From the NCBI RefSeq assembly GCF_023343835.1, contig NC_064447.1, positions 8,383,501 to 8,447,500 on the forward strand: DNA of 64,000 nt, read 5' to 3'. Positions 1 to 13,829 of this stretch are shown here, in pieces; the first letter of the stretch is position 1, and each line of letters begins with the position of its first letter. Below the pieces are notes generated by a model. That model was not told where the DNA came from. It worked only from the letters and a program-made list of their open reading frames with translations, and did no database searches. This DNA comes from Lagopus muta. Taxonomy: Eukaryota > Chordata > Aves > Galliformes > Phasianidae. The position numbers and the translations under genes are program-made.

Positions 1-316
1 ATCTTGTCAAAGCCTGAAAAAAAGCTGAAGAAAAGAGATCTGACTTGGATGTTTTTGTTCCTTTAGCTCAAGAACACCTTGTTGCTAAGCCATTGGATTT
101 GTTCCACCAGCTTTCTGACCCTGTGAAGGCCCAGGTGTACAATTGTTCAGAGTTAGAATTAATAGGTGCACAGCTGCTGCTTTAAGAGCCAGTGCACGGA
201 TGGACAGCTTGCCATCATTACCCAGTTGTAGCTAAAAGGTTTTTCCAAACCTCACTGCTGTAAAAACAGTATTTCTCCTCTCCAAAGTCAGACTGTACTG
301 TGTAGAGCTCGCTTAC

Positions 317-534
317 GGGGATAACATCTTGGTCCTGGGAGGTGGAGAGAGCTGATCGAGGCTCCAAAATTCATTCTTCTCTGAGCAGCTGCCTCCCCAG
401 CTTTCCTCCAATTCCAGTGGTTCAAAAGCACTTACATTTTTACTACATCCATTGTGCACAGCAGCCTGGAAAAGAGGCACTTCTGGTTCACACTGAAGAT
501 CACCAGGAAAATAAATAAATAAAATCTCTTCCAC

Positions 535-565
<31 letters not shown>

Positions 566-3500
566 TTTTTTTTTAATTAACATAAGGTTAATTAAAGTAG
601 AAATAAATTTGAGTAATCTGGTTGCAAACTGTAACCCGTATATTCATTGCACTGCATGAGGTTTCCCTTCATAATAGAGGGGTGTAAAAAAAAGATCAAA
701 TAGGCTGCGGGAGAAAGATGGGAGATCAAGAATCCTATCTGATGTTTGCCCTTTGTGTCTTATGGACTTCGTAGCTGAGGATCACTCACCTCTGATAAGC
801 CAAGGTCAGGCGGCGGTTTCTGTAAAACCAGAGAGTCACTGAGATCTAAGAAAGATACCCAAAGGCACAGATCAATTACAGAAAACAGCTGTTTTCCCCA
901 CAGATTCTTCCCTCATTGTCTAACAGCAGTTTGCCTTTAACACCATTAAAGCAACTATAGTCCTAAAAACCTCCCCTAGCTAAAGGGCCTGCTTTCTTTT
1001 AAGATGAGCACTGAAGTCAAAATTCTGTATTTATGAAGTACCACAAACCCTAGTAACAAGGCTAACGCTGTACTGAATTGTACGTACAAACCTAATGACT
1101 TCAGCTCCTCCTCCAGGAGACAAGCAGAGGTGGTGCTGCTGTGTCGCGAGGCAGAGGTGATGTCTGAAAACTGGTCTGCAGGAGCCTGGGCCATGGCCTC
1201 CAGCTCAGAGAAGTCAATCAGTGTATAGCTCTTCACGCGCCTCGGGGGCGTCCGACATGCTTTGGAAAGAGCAGGAAGAGTTAAAGAGAGATCTGAAAGC
1301 AGCAGGGCACATGGAACTACAGGCACATGCTAAAGGGCTCAGGTGAAGAGCTCCAGGAACATTTTCATTCAACCACACGTAAAAGAAAATAGCTATGTAA
1401 AAGTTTTCATGTGCTTAAGGGTTTTGCCCACATCTGTCCTCTGAGAAGCAGTTCCCTTCCAGATTCCCTCACCCATTAAATGCAGGAGGCAGAGCTGTCA
1501 TGGAGTGCTGTGGAGTTCTTTACCTGGTGCATCAGAGGAGCTGCTGGCTGAACAGCCTCCCCCACTGTCCTCATGACTGCCTACAGTCTGCCTGTACCGT
1601 CCCAGCACCTGCGTGAGCTTGTCGTTGGCCTGCAGCAGCTCAGCTGGAAAAGGAGAGACCACCTTTGATGGAAGAAACTGGATTTGTTATTTAACTGTGG
1701 GCTCCAAGTGAAAATTAATAGCTCCTCTAGGGAGGAGTAATTTTGTGCCACTTCCCAAGCACAGTTTATCATTCCAAGCAGAAATCTTGGGTAGCACATG
1801 TGTAAGCATTCCTTCAAGGAAAGGAGTACTTCACTTCGGAAATGAACTTAAATGATAACATAAATGCAAAGGGTTCCAAGGACAGCATCAGCTCTTACCT
1901 AAAGCCTCATCATCATCAACTGTCTCACTGGCCAGGCGGAACAGCAGCGGTCTGAGCTTCTCACAGCGCTGGAATAGGCTCTGGGGAAAGAACCATTTCA
2001 TGTCATTGCTCAGAAGATCCTCAACACTCTCACACTTCTGTATGTTCCTGTGACCACCTGTAAGTGATGCTACCTCTGGAACAAGCAGCTGCACGTTCTG
2101 CTTTGGTCCAGGGTATCAGTGCTGCATGCTCCTGCACTCTTACAACACAGTGACCTGTAAGCACAGACACTGAGCAAAGTGCTGTTGCTGGTACCTGTTC
2201 AGCAATCACATCTCCTCAATGCATACAGGTGTAAGATAAGTCAATGTAAAATTTTCCAATTAAAAGCTATCCAGAAGTGAATGGATAAATCACAGTAGTC
2301 AGAAAAGTGACCATCAGTTTCTAATACCACCAGAAAAGACAAAGCCCATCATGGCTCTCTTCTCAGTATTTTGGAAGTGAGTAGGCACAGCGGAAGCCAT
2401 TTTTTTCTTTCATCTGAAAGTCCAGTCTTTATCACCTCCTACAGCCACAGCCCTCCCAAATGAAGCTAACTCCAAACTCTCAGTCACACACAAGTACTTC
2501 CCTACAAAAATTAGAAAAATTCAGTGGTCAGTAGTTTTGAAGCAGACGAATGAACTCCGATCTGGAAAAAGGGAACCACAGCAACCAGAATACAGGTCCA
2601 ATAGTTTTGATCCAATAGTTTTGAGCTTCCCTGATCACACCTCCTCATGCCCACCTAACCACGACTGGGCTAAGGGAATTCCCATGCGTTACTCTACTGC
2701 TGGAGGAAGAATCACTTCCCCATAAGATATCACAAGAAGAGCAGCTGATCTGAAGAGAAATTAGAACTGGCACAGCAACATCCATTTCAACTTTGTTACT
2801 TGGATGAGAGGGACTGTCATTCACCACAGTGGAAGTTATTCCTGCTGTGGTAATGTTCTTCCCTTGCAGAAATGGAGAGCAGCTTGCTGCCAATTGAAAC
2901 CTGTTGTCCCAGGCCCTCCCAGCCACAGCCAAAAGAAAGGAACACCTACCTGGAGCGTTTCATGGTCAGATTTGGGTAATTCCTGTCTCTTATAACCTTC
3001 CAGCAATTCATCCATTCGTTTAACATTTTCAGAAACTTCACTGATCGTATTCACTCTTCTGGACACTTTAGCTGACTTTTCCTGTTCCTTTGAAAAATGA
3101 AATAAAAGTAGATGACTTGGCTAACACAGCCAGAGAACGTGCTTGTTTTGGTCACTCTGGATCCCTCTTGGTGCAGGGCAGCTTCCTATAAATGTTACTG
3201 GGTACAAAGTATGGCACAAAATCCATAGAGAAGCTCCAGTATCAGTGCTGTGCCATCCATAGGTATTGAGAAAGGAGGCAGTACACCTCCTGTCCTTCTC
3301 ATGGCACTGGGCAGCCTGTGCTGGTGTACAGGGATGCGTTACACCACAGGCATAAAGAAGCCTTCAAAATTAGAGCTGGGAATTGATGGCTTCTGTCACA
3401 CAGAAGGGCACTCAATTACTGCAGTGAGGTTTTTTTGTTTTGTTTTTAAAAACAGAGGCAGGCTGACCTTTCAGATGGGAAATGAGAACCAGACAGACAC

Positions 3501-6500
3501 AGTGCCTACAGGAGAAAGGCAGTTCCCTACAAGCGTAGCCCTTTCCCACCTAGGAACCCGAGTAGTTCATCTGAGTCTGATGTTAGAATACGGTTCCCAT
3601 TACCACCCCAGTGCTCCCTTTAATGCCAGGATGATGGCAGACATTCTGGATGTCATATATAGAACCCACAGTCACAGACAGAACTGCCAGGTCCCCTATC
3701 ATCCCTCCTTCTGTCCAGAGGGGCTATGGCTCTCACAGACACCCACCTCCTTGATCATGCTCTTGATCAACCGGTTGGCAGCCTGCAGGTCCTCAGCATG
3801 GCTGCTCTTCAACAGTCTTGCTAGGAGCTGTGAAGGGAAACCATTGGGCAGCAGTCAGCAGCATTCTCCAGCCACCGTGTTGAGCATGCCCCACAGGTAC
3901 ACCCCCCAACAGAGCAGTACCCACTGTCAGCAGCTCAGTGCAGACAGTTGAGAACAATGACTTTCTGGCACCAGGAGCATGAGAAAAAGGGGGGAAGATG
4001 GCCAAGCCCAGGACAGCACAGAGCAGTGCAGCAACACAGCATGGGGCAGCAGAACTGCTGCAGGGCCAGAGGGGCCTTCCCACTGAAATGCAAAGAGAAA
4101 CTGACTATTTCTGTAAAAGTGTTTCACTTTTGACCAAGCAATGCTTTCTGATGAAATATCACAGAATTCTTCACTTGCTGTTCAGCAGAAGCATCAGCAT
4201 TGTTCTGAAGCAGCACAGCATACATCTGCATGTGCTCTCAGCAGTAAAAATCATAGGGGGAGCAGGGAGGAAAGCCCTGGGGTTTACCTTGGATTTCTCT
4301 TCGTCGGTGTCAAAGATGGAGTTCTGAGGTCTTGGAGAAGGGGGAGGTAAAATTTTGTCTTCTGGCAATTTGGGGTCTTCTTTTACAATCCCTGGAACGA
4401 TAAACAGCATTGGTTCAGCAGTGCCTGAGCTGCCACAACACAATGCTCAACAGCATGCTGGTCCTGCACCCAGCTGCGCACCTGTGCCCAGCATTGCACA
4501 GAACAGCATCCCAGGGCAAAGAGCCCCTGAACATGCTCTGTACCTTTTCACCACACGCCCAGAGGTGAGCACTGTGAGAACAGTGGCCACAAGGCTGGAA
4601 TGGCTCAATACAACCATGGTTGGTTAAATCTCTTTACACAGTTACGGGCATCCCTGAGCAGCCCAGCAGCCTTTGGAAGCAGCCTTTGTCCTTTCTCCCT
4701 CACACAGAATGCCTTACAGAAACAGCTGAGTCACAAAAGCAAAGAGGACTGAGAAGTGTGGGCTGAAGCCATGTGACCTCAAAGTTAAAAAGGAAACTGA
4801 AATAACAGAACTGAACCTTGTTTCTTCAACATCTGATAAGCATCCCGGATTTTAACTTCCTGAGGAAACCAAACTGTCCAACTGAATATTATTTCTGTCA
4901 CTCTGGACTTGACTTTTTCTGAAGACCACGTTCCATAGTACTGAGGAAGAACAACAAAAAAAGAAAAATAGATCAAAACTGAAGAGTTTGCACCATGTAC
5001 TGCATACAGGTCTGGCCCCAAGTTGCTTGCGTGCAGAGCTCAAACAGTAAACATATTCCCAACGCACACAGTGCTGTCAGCTGTGTTTCTTGCAATACAT
5101 GAAACAGCATGCATAGCACTGGCTGTAAATAAAAGCAATGCTATTGCATGTGTGCCAATGTCATTAATATTATTTGACAATCAACATGAAACCATTTCAA
5201 AGGCTCCCTGATCTACATCTGAAACCAAAAGCTGCTCTGTAGCTCTTTTAATGAAAACAGCCCTGTGCTTTATTCAGGTTGACCCTGCCCCATGAGCAGG
5301 GCCCAAACTTGGCTACCTTCCATGTAAGGAAGCAGTGAGGACAGGAGTTACAATCATTACTTTCTTTACAGGGAAATTCACATCCACTCCTTATGCTCAG
5401 AGGCGCAGAACAGAAATTCTGCTCTACTCCTACATGACATTCATTCTAAGCTTTTCCAACCGGGCTGAAACACACAGCACACCCCTTCACCATGTGCTGG
5501 GCAGCCACAGCCACCCACCTTTGGGGACAGCACTTTAATCAGCTCATTCAGAAACCGGAACTTTGCTATTTCATTGTGAAATTTCTCACCGCAGTTATTC
5601 ACACATGTCTCCAGCACCTGCAGAAAAGGAGCCAGTCAGAAAACAGAGCCACACAGCTTAGGGAATTCATGAAGACTTTGTTACTACGATGTTACATTTA
5701 AGGCCTTTCTAGCACAGTGTGCACACAGATGCAAAGACGCTACAGAGGTTGCACAGCAAAAGTGTCTTTTCTTCAACCCTCTCAAGAAAGGTGCTGAAGA
5801 TCACTGTGCTGTCCTCCCCTTTATTAACAACTTCTGGAGCTGCTGACTCAGAGGCAATAGCACAGGCGTGACAGCTGGAACCGGGATCCACAGCAGAATG
5901 CCACAGAAAGGAGCCAAAGAATTCACTCCCTCTGCGATTCCCCGGTTTCTCCATTCATTGTGTAACCAAAAGCGGGGTATACATCCACGGAAAAAAGAAA
6001 CGGGGGCACATCAGGAGGCAAAAGAAGCGGCAGCCGCACTGCCCCAACCCCGCAGATTGCGATCATCGCTGCCTCTCCTCGCACGTGGTCGAGAGCACTT
6101 ACTGTCAGCGCATGGAGAGCTTCCACCTCCTGGGGCGACTGTATCTTGTGCGCCAGCAGCCGCGCTGCCAGCGGTGGGCTGGGGAGCAACAGAAGCAGGT
6201 CAGTCAGCGCTCGAGACCCCCAGAGAACTCAGCGCTGCTAACGGTGCCCCTGCGGGGAAGAGCGATCGGCCGACCCGAGCGCTTCGCTGCGGGCAGGGCT
6301 GCGGGCTGAGCAGGGCCACCGCTCTCCTTACCCCTCCGCGTCCGCGTTCAGCTGCGCGCAGAACTGCTGGATGCATTCCCAATTCTCCTCGGGGACACCC
6401 GGGTCGGTGGCTTCGTCTTACGCGGGGGAAGAAAGAAAAGGTTTCTGCGTGAGATCGCGAGGCACAGACGGGGAGGGGCTCAGCACCGGCCGCTCCGCTC

Positions 6501-6807
6501 GGGGCCTTTTCGTGAAAGGCAGAAATGGAAGGCGAGCGACGGGCAGGAAGCGATCATCACCGACATCTGCGTAAAAACGCAGCGCCGAGCCCCTTCTCGA
6601 AGAGCCCAAGGTGGGAGCGGAGCGCTCAGCCCCTGCAGCGCGGAGCCGCGGCACGCTCCCAGCCCGGCCCGCCGCGCCCGCAGCCCCCGCCCCGCCGCTC
6701 CAGCAGCTCCCCGCCCGCCTTCGGGCACACGGCGGCCGCAGCGCTGCCCGCGCCCCCTCCCCACCGCACTCACTCAGCCACCGCTGCAGCCGCTCCGCGC
6801 CGGCCAT
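317..6807 (-). CDS. GGA2: GGA2, Golgi-localised gamma-ear Arf-binding clathrin adaptor 2 (5' part only)
   Basis: GGA proteins are monomeric clathrin adaptors at the trans-Golgi network. Their VHS domain binds acidic-dileucine sorting signals and their GAT domain binds Arf-GTP and ubiquitin. Exons in transcript order: 6774-6807, 6332-6416, 6103-6178, 5519-5617, 4817-4940, 4288-4391, 3747-3827, 2950-3087, 1899-1980, 1524-1643, 1084-1259, 790-819, 317-492. Phases agree throughout and give the first 441 residues. VHS spans about residues 9-148, with AHKIQSP, KFRFLNELIKVLSPK and SWTVWFP; the WFP form is GGA2-like. GAT is about 165-300 (LLKSSHAEDLQAANRLIK, RCEKLRPLLFRLASE). The hinge follows. Exons 12 and 13 are less certain; exon 11 must use a weak GTACAA donor to keep frame. 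The rest of the hinge and the C-terminal ear lie left of position 1. The start codon sits in GC-rich DNA. Confidence 0.9.
541..575. repeat. AT-rich simple repeat with (TA)n core
   Basis: An alternating TA run of roughly 24 bases is followed by a T-run. It lies in the GGA2 intron between hinge exons 12 and 13. It is ordinary microsatellite sequence. Confidence 0.85.
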
Positions 6808-7454
6808 GGGCTCCCGTTGCGTCCCGCTCCGCCGCCCCGCCCGCTCCCGGGGCCGCCCAGGAAGCGCTCCTCGCAGCGCTGGCCGCGCCCCGCACCCCGC
6901 ACAGACAGCACGCAGAAAGGTGGTTTTGGTGACGGCTGTCACCAGAGCGATTTAACACTTAAAGGTCAGCACTCCAATAGGGAGTTCCACATTTCAGCTG
7001 AACCACGCACACAGCACGATGAGTTTAAAGTCCTTTATCCACAGCAGCAGGTAGCAGCTGCTCACCCCCCCACACCCCTCCAACACTGCTCTGGTGCTGG
7101 CCGGGCTCCTCCAGCTGCAGGGGAGTGCCCAGAGCAAGGTGGGCAGCTGGCTCAGCACTGCCTTCCATCTGTAGGCACTGAACTGCTGATAGAAGTCACT
7201 GGATTCCAGCCGGAACACGTGGCTATTTCCACAGGGTGACAGTACAAGGACAGACCTCTCTGTATGCAGCTCCTCTCCCATACAGACTGCCTCATGCTGA
7301 GTGTACAGACACACAGACACCCGCATGGCCCAAAGCCCAGCACATCTGATCAGAGACAATCATGCTGTCACCAAGAAGTCCAGCTTTGGAAGATGACAGG
7401 TGGTACCCACACCTCCTGGACCCAGCGCTGGCTGCCCGTGCCGTGGGTCTCACA
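6808..7454. other. Intergenic: EARS2 3' UTR and GGA2 promoter
   Basis: This 647-bp gap separates two minus-strand genes arranged tail to head. The right part must hold the EARS2 3' UTR, although I see no canonical AATAAA on the minus strand here. The left part, about 6600-6960, is strongly GC-rich and CpG-rich and is the likely GGA2 promoter. No coding exon was found. Confidence 0.6.
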
Positions 7455-10400
7455 CTAGCTGGACAGCACTTTGCGTATCCTTCCACACACTTCTCTGGGG
7501 CCCAACGTCACCATCATCTCAGCAACGCTCGGTCCATGCTGAAAGCACAGAAGAAATCTTTGTACGAATGGAAACTTACACTTTCCAGAACAAAAGTCCG
7601 TACCACCAGGCAGGAAGTGATGAAGTGACAAGCTATCAGATTGCTGTTAGACCAAGGGCAGGGTTTTTTTTTTTTTTTTTTTTTTAAAGCAATCTCAAAG
7701 CAAGACTTATATCTTTCTTCCTGAAGTAAAACAGTCAAGCTGAACCAAACAACAACCCCAGAGCTTAAGCCAGAAGCAGGCTGTGAAGAACGCCTCCTGT
7801 AAAACTTGGGTTTGAACTTTGTACAGCAGATGAATGCAGAGCACTGCACTCAAGATCCTCATTAGCATTAAACTCACAAGGCTGCAAACGCCCTCTACAG
7901 CTGGTCTAGAAGTTTTGCTAACTTCATGTTTGCAAGCAGCATATCCATGCCTTAAAAAGGCCTTTCTGGAATTGTCATAACAGCCCTTTCTTCCAGACCT
8001 GTTTTGTGTCAGTACTTTCACTCCTAACAGCAACTGACATAAATTCTTCTAATAAGTCCAGCCCAAATACTGGTATCTTGATAGTGCAGGAAGATAGCTA
8101 CTTAAAAACCATACACAGAACCAGAAGGCCCCAGCACCAGAATTGTTTTTTTACCTGCTGCCCACTGAGAGCCAGGCGGAGGAGCTTCATCATGCTGCTG
8201 TACTTGGTCTCTCTGGTCTGCTTCTGGAGGTTTCTGAGGTCTTTGTTCAACTCCTCAATGGTCCAAACAGCTGCTGGCTTTGTCATAAGCCTTTAGGAAA
8301 TGAGTAATTCAGACTTCTGAATAAATACAGTTTTTAGAGATGCAGAAGCCAATGCTGGCAGCATCAGATGTAGACAGCAGTACTATTATCTCCACAGGAC
8401 AGGCAGGATTCTGACATTTAAATTGCCATCACCTGTATTCAGTTACCACTCAGCTGTGACAAGTGACTGGGGGCAATCAGCTTTGCAGACAGCTGAAAAT
8501 AATAGTCAATTTTGCAGCTACTGCCACCTCAACTTCTCTCTGAGGTGTTCAGGGCTCATTTTCATCAAAAGCTTTGACCTGATATACACAGAATCTGAAC
8601 AGAAAAAGAGATTGACATGGCATCCCTCCCAGCTGCAAGGCATGCAGCAGCAGAGGAACACACAAAGCAGCAGTGAAACATGCTGGCAAAGCTCCACAGA
8701 ATTCCTTGGTACAGAAGAAAGGACCTAGCAAAGGTTGGACAGACAGTCTGCCATCCCAGTGATGCTTCGGACTGGAGAGAAATGCAGACTGCTAGCTAGG
8801 GGCTAAGAAATGAAAAGCAGAGGATTGCCCCAGGGGTGAGTGCTTTGGAGGCAGTTAATTCTGCTGGGCATAGACTGTATTCATTCCAGAGACCCAGCAG
8901 ACTTGTGATAGGTCTACACACATGCTGACCAAACCACCTTGTCCTTCTGTCAGATGCTGCAACGGACAAAGATACAGGAGATCAGGCGGCACAGAAAAGC
9001 TCTTGGTTTTCTTCATCAGCACTATGTTGGCACATAAATGTATTGTGCCCAGTGCTTCACAAAGCACAGACATGACAATTATTGCTTAAGAGCCTTAACG
9101 TGAGATTTCCTGCTGGTAAACAGTCTTTCAATTAAGTACATACAAAACCTCTTAGCAGTTATTAACTGCAGCACATTCTGAAGTGAAGCAAAATACATAA
9201 AAACCATGAGCACGTCCAAGATGAATACAGCAGCCAAGCAGCAATGCCATGGGACATCAGGTGAATGTGTACAGAGCTGCAAGGTGACACTTACCCTAGG
9301 ACTAGTTTTCCTATTTCATCTACTTCTGCAGAAATAGTCTGTAGATGCTCTCGGGACACCAAGGGCCTAACCCACAAGTAGGAATAGTTGCCCGACACCA
9401 GGTCCTTCAGATGGCTTACGTGGCCCTGGGGAAAAAAGGCAAAGCTGGCAAGCCTGGGGTGACAGTGACAGTCTGGGGAGGGAAGACTTCCTTCTGTGCT
9501 TCACAAACAGCTGAAGAGGGTCTCAGCACACTGCTGCCTTGTGCTTTGTGCCTGCTTAGAGAAAACGTGAACTGCTGACATTTTAGTTGCTGTTTTTTCA
9601 CACCCATAACCTCCTGGTGCACACGGAGATACAAAAGCAGCCTCAAGGGTTTGGTACCAGTCCTGCACATGCAGCTGACTCACTCTGTCCCTGGAAGTGG
9701 CTCGCCACACTCAGTTGCTGCCTCTCATGAGACACACAGGGAGTCACATGGGCAGCCCACAGTGAAACCTCTGCTGACAGACAGGGTCTCTGCCTGCCCG
9801 TACAGAGGCACTTTACTACCCTCAAGGAATTCCCCTGATCCTACAGCAGTATCCAAGGGGCAGACTGGGAAACTGCTGGGTTCATCCTCTTTCCTAGCAC
9901 TGGAAAAAGCCAAAGTATCTCCTATCCCCTTTACAGCCTGCACTCTGCCACTGAGCTGAGACCAGGGCTCTGCACACCCAGGTGCCATTAGTTTAACCAT
10001 CAAGAGCTTCATCCATCTCTGCTAAGCAGTTGCTTTGACTTTGCTTCCAAAGCATGGAGCTGTAGCAACACAAGCATCTTTACATTGCCCAATCAGCAAA
10101 AAGCATGGGTGAACTGCCTGGTAGTATGAGGAGCCTGCTCAGTACAGATCTTTGCACCACGGGCACGTTCCATGCTGGACCATGAAGCAAAGCATAGCAT
10201 GGAAGCCTTCAACTCTCATCTAAACAAAGCCACAGCTGACCTGATCCTGCAATACTAATAGTATTTCCATGGTTGGGACACATCCTCCCTCAACCAAAGG
10301 AGCTCTCTGCCAGCTAAACAAAGAGCCAATGAGGCTACAAACCTGCAAAGATTGCCAAGATATTCAGCAAGCTCATTCCTACAGGCCAGCCAACCACACC

Positions 10401-13400
10401 ATTATATTTTGGCAGTAATGTGCACACCCAAACTGGCAGTTACAGCCACTTGCTGTTGGCAGTCAGCAGAGCTCAGGTCAAAGCAGTGCCCCAAACTCAG
10501 CTGAGTCTTTACCCACAAAACCATGCATGCCCATGCTCCAGCTCTCCACAAAACAGTAATATCATTTTATCACTTCTCATACTTTTCTCAGCAGAAGGAC
10601 TTGCTCCACATACTCCTTTTCCAGAACCTCTTTATCCACTTGTTGATCCCCATAGGTGTGCTCCACCAGCAACTGCAGCTCTTGAATTAGTTTGTGTCGT
10701 AACCCTTCATTCTCAATATGGCGAGTGAGGTGCATCCTGGACAAAGAGAAAATGCTCTGGGTTTTGTTCACTCTAATCATCTCCATCTCATATTTGCCAG
10801 TTAAAACTAGAACAGTTGGAAAGGCAACATCAGACCTTGGACAGACATCCCAACAAAGTATTAAATGTTAGATCTACCACTGATATTTCTACCTGTTGAA
10901 TTCTGGGAGTTTCTCAAGATCCAGTAATGCAGAATGGGTTGTAATTCTGCCTATTTCAAACTGCGAGATCAGCTCCTCCAAAGTCCTCCCCATCTGTTTC
11001 CCTGCAAAATAATTCAGCAAGGTTATGACATACATTCACTCTCCAACAGAAAGATGAAGTCGCTGCTTTTCACCAGTAAAGGCAAGACCAGTGCTGGTAT
11101 AGCAGCACAGCTGAGGGAACAGCGAGAAAGAAGGGTTGTTTCAGTGTTAGGAGGAGCAGAGACATACGGTGGCAAACAAGAGGTAACTTCTGGCAGGCAT
11201 GCAAGGAAGCTGCCCCTTCTGTAAAACAGACTGATAACAAGGAACTAAAGCCGGGACACTCAGCTTTGCTCTATTTCACCCCTTGCATCACTCAGCTAAC
11301 AGAAATAGTACTTGGCCAGGAGGCTTCCCTGCCCAGTGAAGGAGTCACTCCCAAGCAGAGATCCTGAAACATAAATTAATATGATACTCACACAGACAAA
11401 ACAACAAAAGGAATAGTAGACTCAACTACACATGGTCTTTCAGGTCAAACAGGAAATGTGAAAGATGTAATACATGACACTGCAATTATTAACCAGAGAA
11501 CACAAGTTTTGCCAGGACTTCGCAGACAGTTTAATCCCTCTGAGATGAAGGTTGTCCCAGGTAAGAACACATTAAGCACCACTCAGTTTAAATGAGCACA
11601 AAGAGACAGAAAGATCCCCACCACCCTGCCCTGCACAGAAACTCTGCAGAAGCTGTGGTGGCATTTCAGTGACAGAAGTCCACTCAGACCGCTTGCCTGA
11701 CAGCTACTTCCTTTCAAACACTGTCAATCTTCCATAATACTAAAATAAATCCATCCTTCCCCCCTGAAGTCAACCCCAAGGGGTTTCTAGCAAGCACCAA
11801 GCCTGCTCTCATTACCTGCAAACCCAGAGCCGCAGTTGGTTATCATGTCCAGCAGAGCCTCAGGCAGGTAGCCCTCCTGGGCAAAGCGCTCCAGGAAGAT
11901 GTCCCCCTGCCTCTTGGACAGCTTACTGCCATCCTTGTTCAGAAGCAGTGGAAGGTGCCCGAACTGCGGGGGGTCCCAGCCAAAAGCTCTGTAGAGGAGG
12001 AGGTGCTTGGATGTTGAAGTAAGCCACTCAGTCCCACGCAGGACGTGGCTGATACCCATGTGGTGGTCATCCACCACGTTGGCCAGGTGGTACGTGGGGA
12101 AGCCATCTCCCTTAAGGATCACTGGGTCTCCCTCCACCTCTGCCACCTCGTGCTTGTTCCAGCCATAGACCAGGTCCTGGAAGGGCTCCACACCCCGCTC
12201 CAGTCGGAAGCGCACGACCCAGTCCAGGCCCTGTGCCAGCTTCTCAGCCACCTCCTTAGGTGTCAGGTGCCGGCACCGGTTGTCATACCTTTGAGAGAGG
12301 AGAATGGAGGAGTCAGGTCAATATAGGCCAAACCCAGCAACACATTTCACATTCCCAGAACATGGATTCATGACTTTTAGCTGTGATCTGCCCACTGCGT
12401 ATCTACACAGCCCCTCCATCCTCATGCATCACTCCCTTAAACCTCTAAGGTTGTGAAGACAGTCCCACTGCCACATACTTAGCCCTACATTTGGGAGCAA
12501 GGGGCACAGAGGGGACAGCCTCCTACCGCGGGGTCTGCTGGTTACGCAGGGCCTCCTTCCTGAGCAGCTCCAGGCGCTGTGGGGTGCAGAAGCAGCGGTA
12601 TGCAGCACCACGGTCCAGCAGCACTTCACTGGCGGCCTTGTAGAGGTCGAGCCTGAGGGACTGCTGGTAGGGGCCAAAGGGACCACCACGCCGAGGGCTC
12701 TCATCAGGGGGAATGCCTGGAAGAGCCATACAGGCCCAAAAAAGGTTCCAAAAGTCCCCTCTTTCAGTTGTGGAATGCAAAAAAAAAAAAAAAAAAAAAA
12801 AAGCAGCATGGAATCAAACACCTCCAGATCCCTTCTGGCAAGCACCCACATGCAAAGAATGTACCAACGTACAGTGAGGTCTGAGGGCCTCTGGTCTTTC
12901 TGTAAGGTTTCCCACACACAAGCCCTGTTACAGCTGTGTTGTGCCACTACTGCAGGTGGGAATCTGTGTGTCAGACAGTGCAGACCTGATGCTCACAGGT
13001 CTACCAGATGCTACACAGCTCAGCACTACTCTATCACAGAACCATTGAATAATTTGAGTTAGAAGGGACTTCTAAAGGCCATCTGGTCCCACTCCCTGCA
13101 CTAAGCAGGGACACCCTCAGCTCCATCAGTGCTCAGAGCCCCATCCAGCCTGACTGCGGCTGTGTGCAGGGATGGGGCACCGCCACTTCTCTGGGCACCC
13201 TGTACCATTCCTCACTGCCCTTACTTTAAGCAACATTTCCCTTATAACCAATCTAAACCTCCTCCCTTCTTGTTTGAAACCAAACACAAAGCCTTCCTGG
13301 TGCCAAAACAATAGCTGTGTCATTACATTTTAACAAATTCATCACGTTTGAAACACCACGTGCTTTGCTACCCTGCAAAATACCCTCGTTCTCTCACTGC

Positions 13401-13829
13401 CCATCCCCAGGCAAAGGCCCTAGTGGCTCCGGCACTGGACTCGCTGCATGGGGGTTTACCTGCCCAGTGCAACATGTCCTCTATGCTCTCGGCAGCCCCG
13501 GGCACCACCCGGCCTTGGTCGGTGTCCTCCACTCTCAGTACGAAGGTCCCCCGCTGCTGTTTGGCAAAGATGTAATTGTACAGCGCGGTGCGGAGGCCGC
13601 CTAGGTGCAGGAAACCTGTAACCGTGTGCAAGGCACGGAAGAGCGCAGTGACCGGAGAGAAAGCGAACGGGGCATCTCCCGCAGCCCCGACCCCAGCTCA
13701 GCAGCGCTCCCGCCGCTGGGCCAGAGCCGCCCTCAGGCTGACAAGACCATTACCTGTAGGACTAGGCCCAAAGCGCACCCGCGGCCCCGACACAGCCACA
13801 CCGCACACGTCCCTAAGCACCCGCGCCAT
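7455..13829 (-). CDS. EARS2: EARS2, mitochondrial glutamyl-tRNA synthetase
   Basis: This class I aminoacyl-tRNA synthetase charges mitochondrial tRNA(Glu), and in many systems also tRNA(Gln), with glutamate in the matrix. Exons: 13754-13829, 13460-13615, 12527-12716, 11816-12288, 10893-11001, 10583-10736, 9295-9425, 8155-8290, 7455-7538. These give 502 aa with a consistent frame; the human protein is about 523 aa. The HIGH-type signature is HLGG at residues 29-32 after GPSPTG. The KMSKS-type loop is KLSKR at 263-267. [15 protein letters not shown] and the ITNCGSGF segment are typical of the family. The anticodon-binding helical domain occupies exons 5-9. The start is the first ATG in the GC-rich promoter. 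The N-terminal extension before the catalytic core is only about 18 residues, shorter than in human, so the targeting peptide is short. EARS2 diverges from UBFD1 across 352 bp. Confidence 0.97.
7664..7685. repeat. Homopolymer T tract (22 nt)
   Basis: An uninterrupted run of T on the plus strand in the last intron of EARS2 (A on the transcribed strand). It may be the tail of a decayed retroelement, but no element body is recognisable. Confidence 0.9.
12779..12802. repeat. Homopolymer A tract (about 24 nt)
   Basis: An A run on the plus strand in EARS2 intron 2. On the transcribed strand it is a poly-U stretch about 60 nt upstream of the exon 3 acceptor. Confidence 0.9.
13028..13275 (-). mobile_element. 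CR1-type LINE 3'-end fragment
   Basis: The sequence reads as the reverse complement of the 3' end of avian CR1 retroposons. It has the characteristic transcript-derived phrases around wrapped priming-site remnants (a degraded ATTCTATGAT-type end, then blocks matching GGCAGGG..., GGATGGGGC and GCCCAGAGAAG). It is a truncated, diverged copy in EARS2 intron 2. Boundaries are approximate. Identification is from memory of the family, not from a search. Confidence 0.8.

Noticed and set aside
18-184. Short plus-strand open stretch at the left edge reading like a terminal exon (includes FVPLAQEH)
   Set aside because: It is opposite to GGA2, which must continue left of the window. It has no conserved match I can name and could be chance.
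3250-3951. A 233-codon plus-strand open frame
   Set aside because: It lies across a GGA2 intron and exon 7 on the opposite strand, contains low-quality composition and matches no family.
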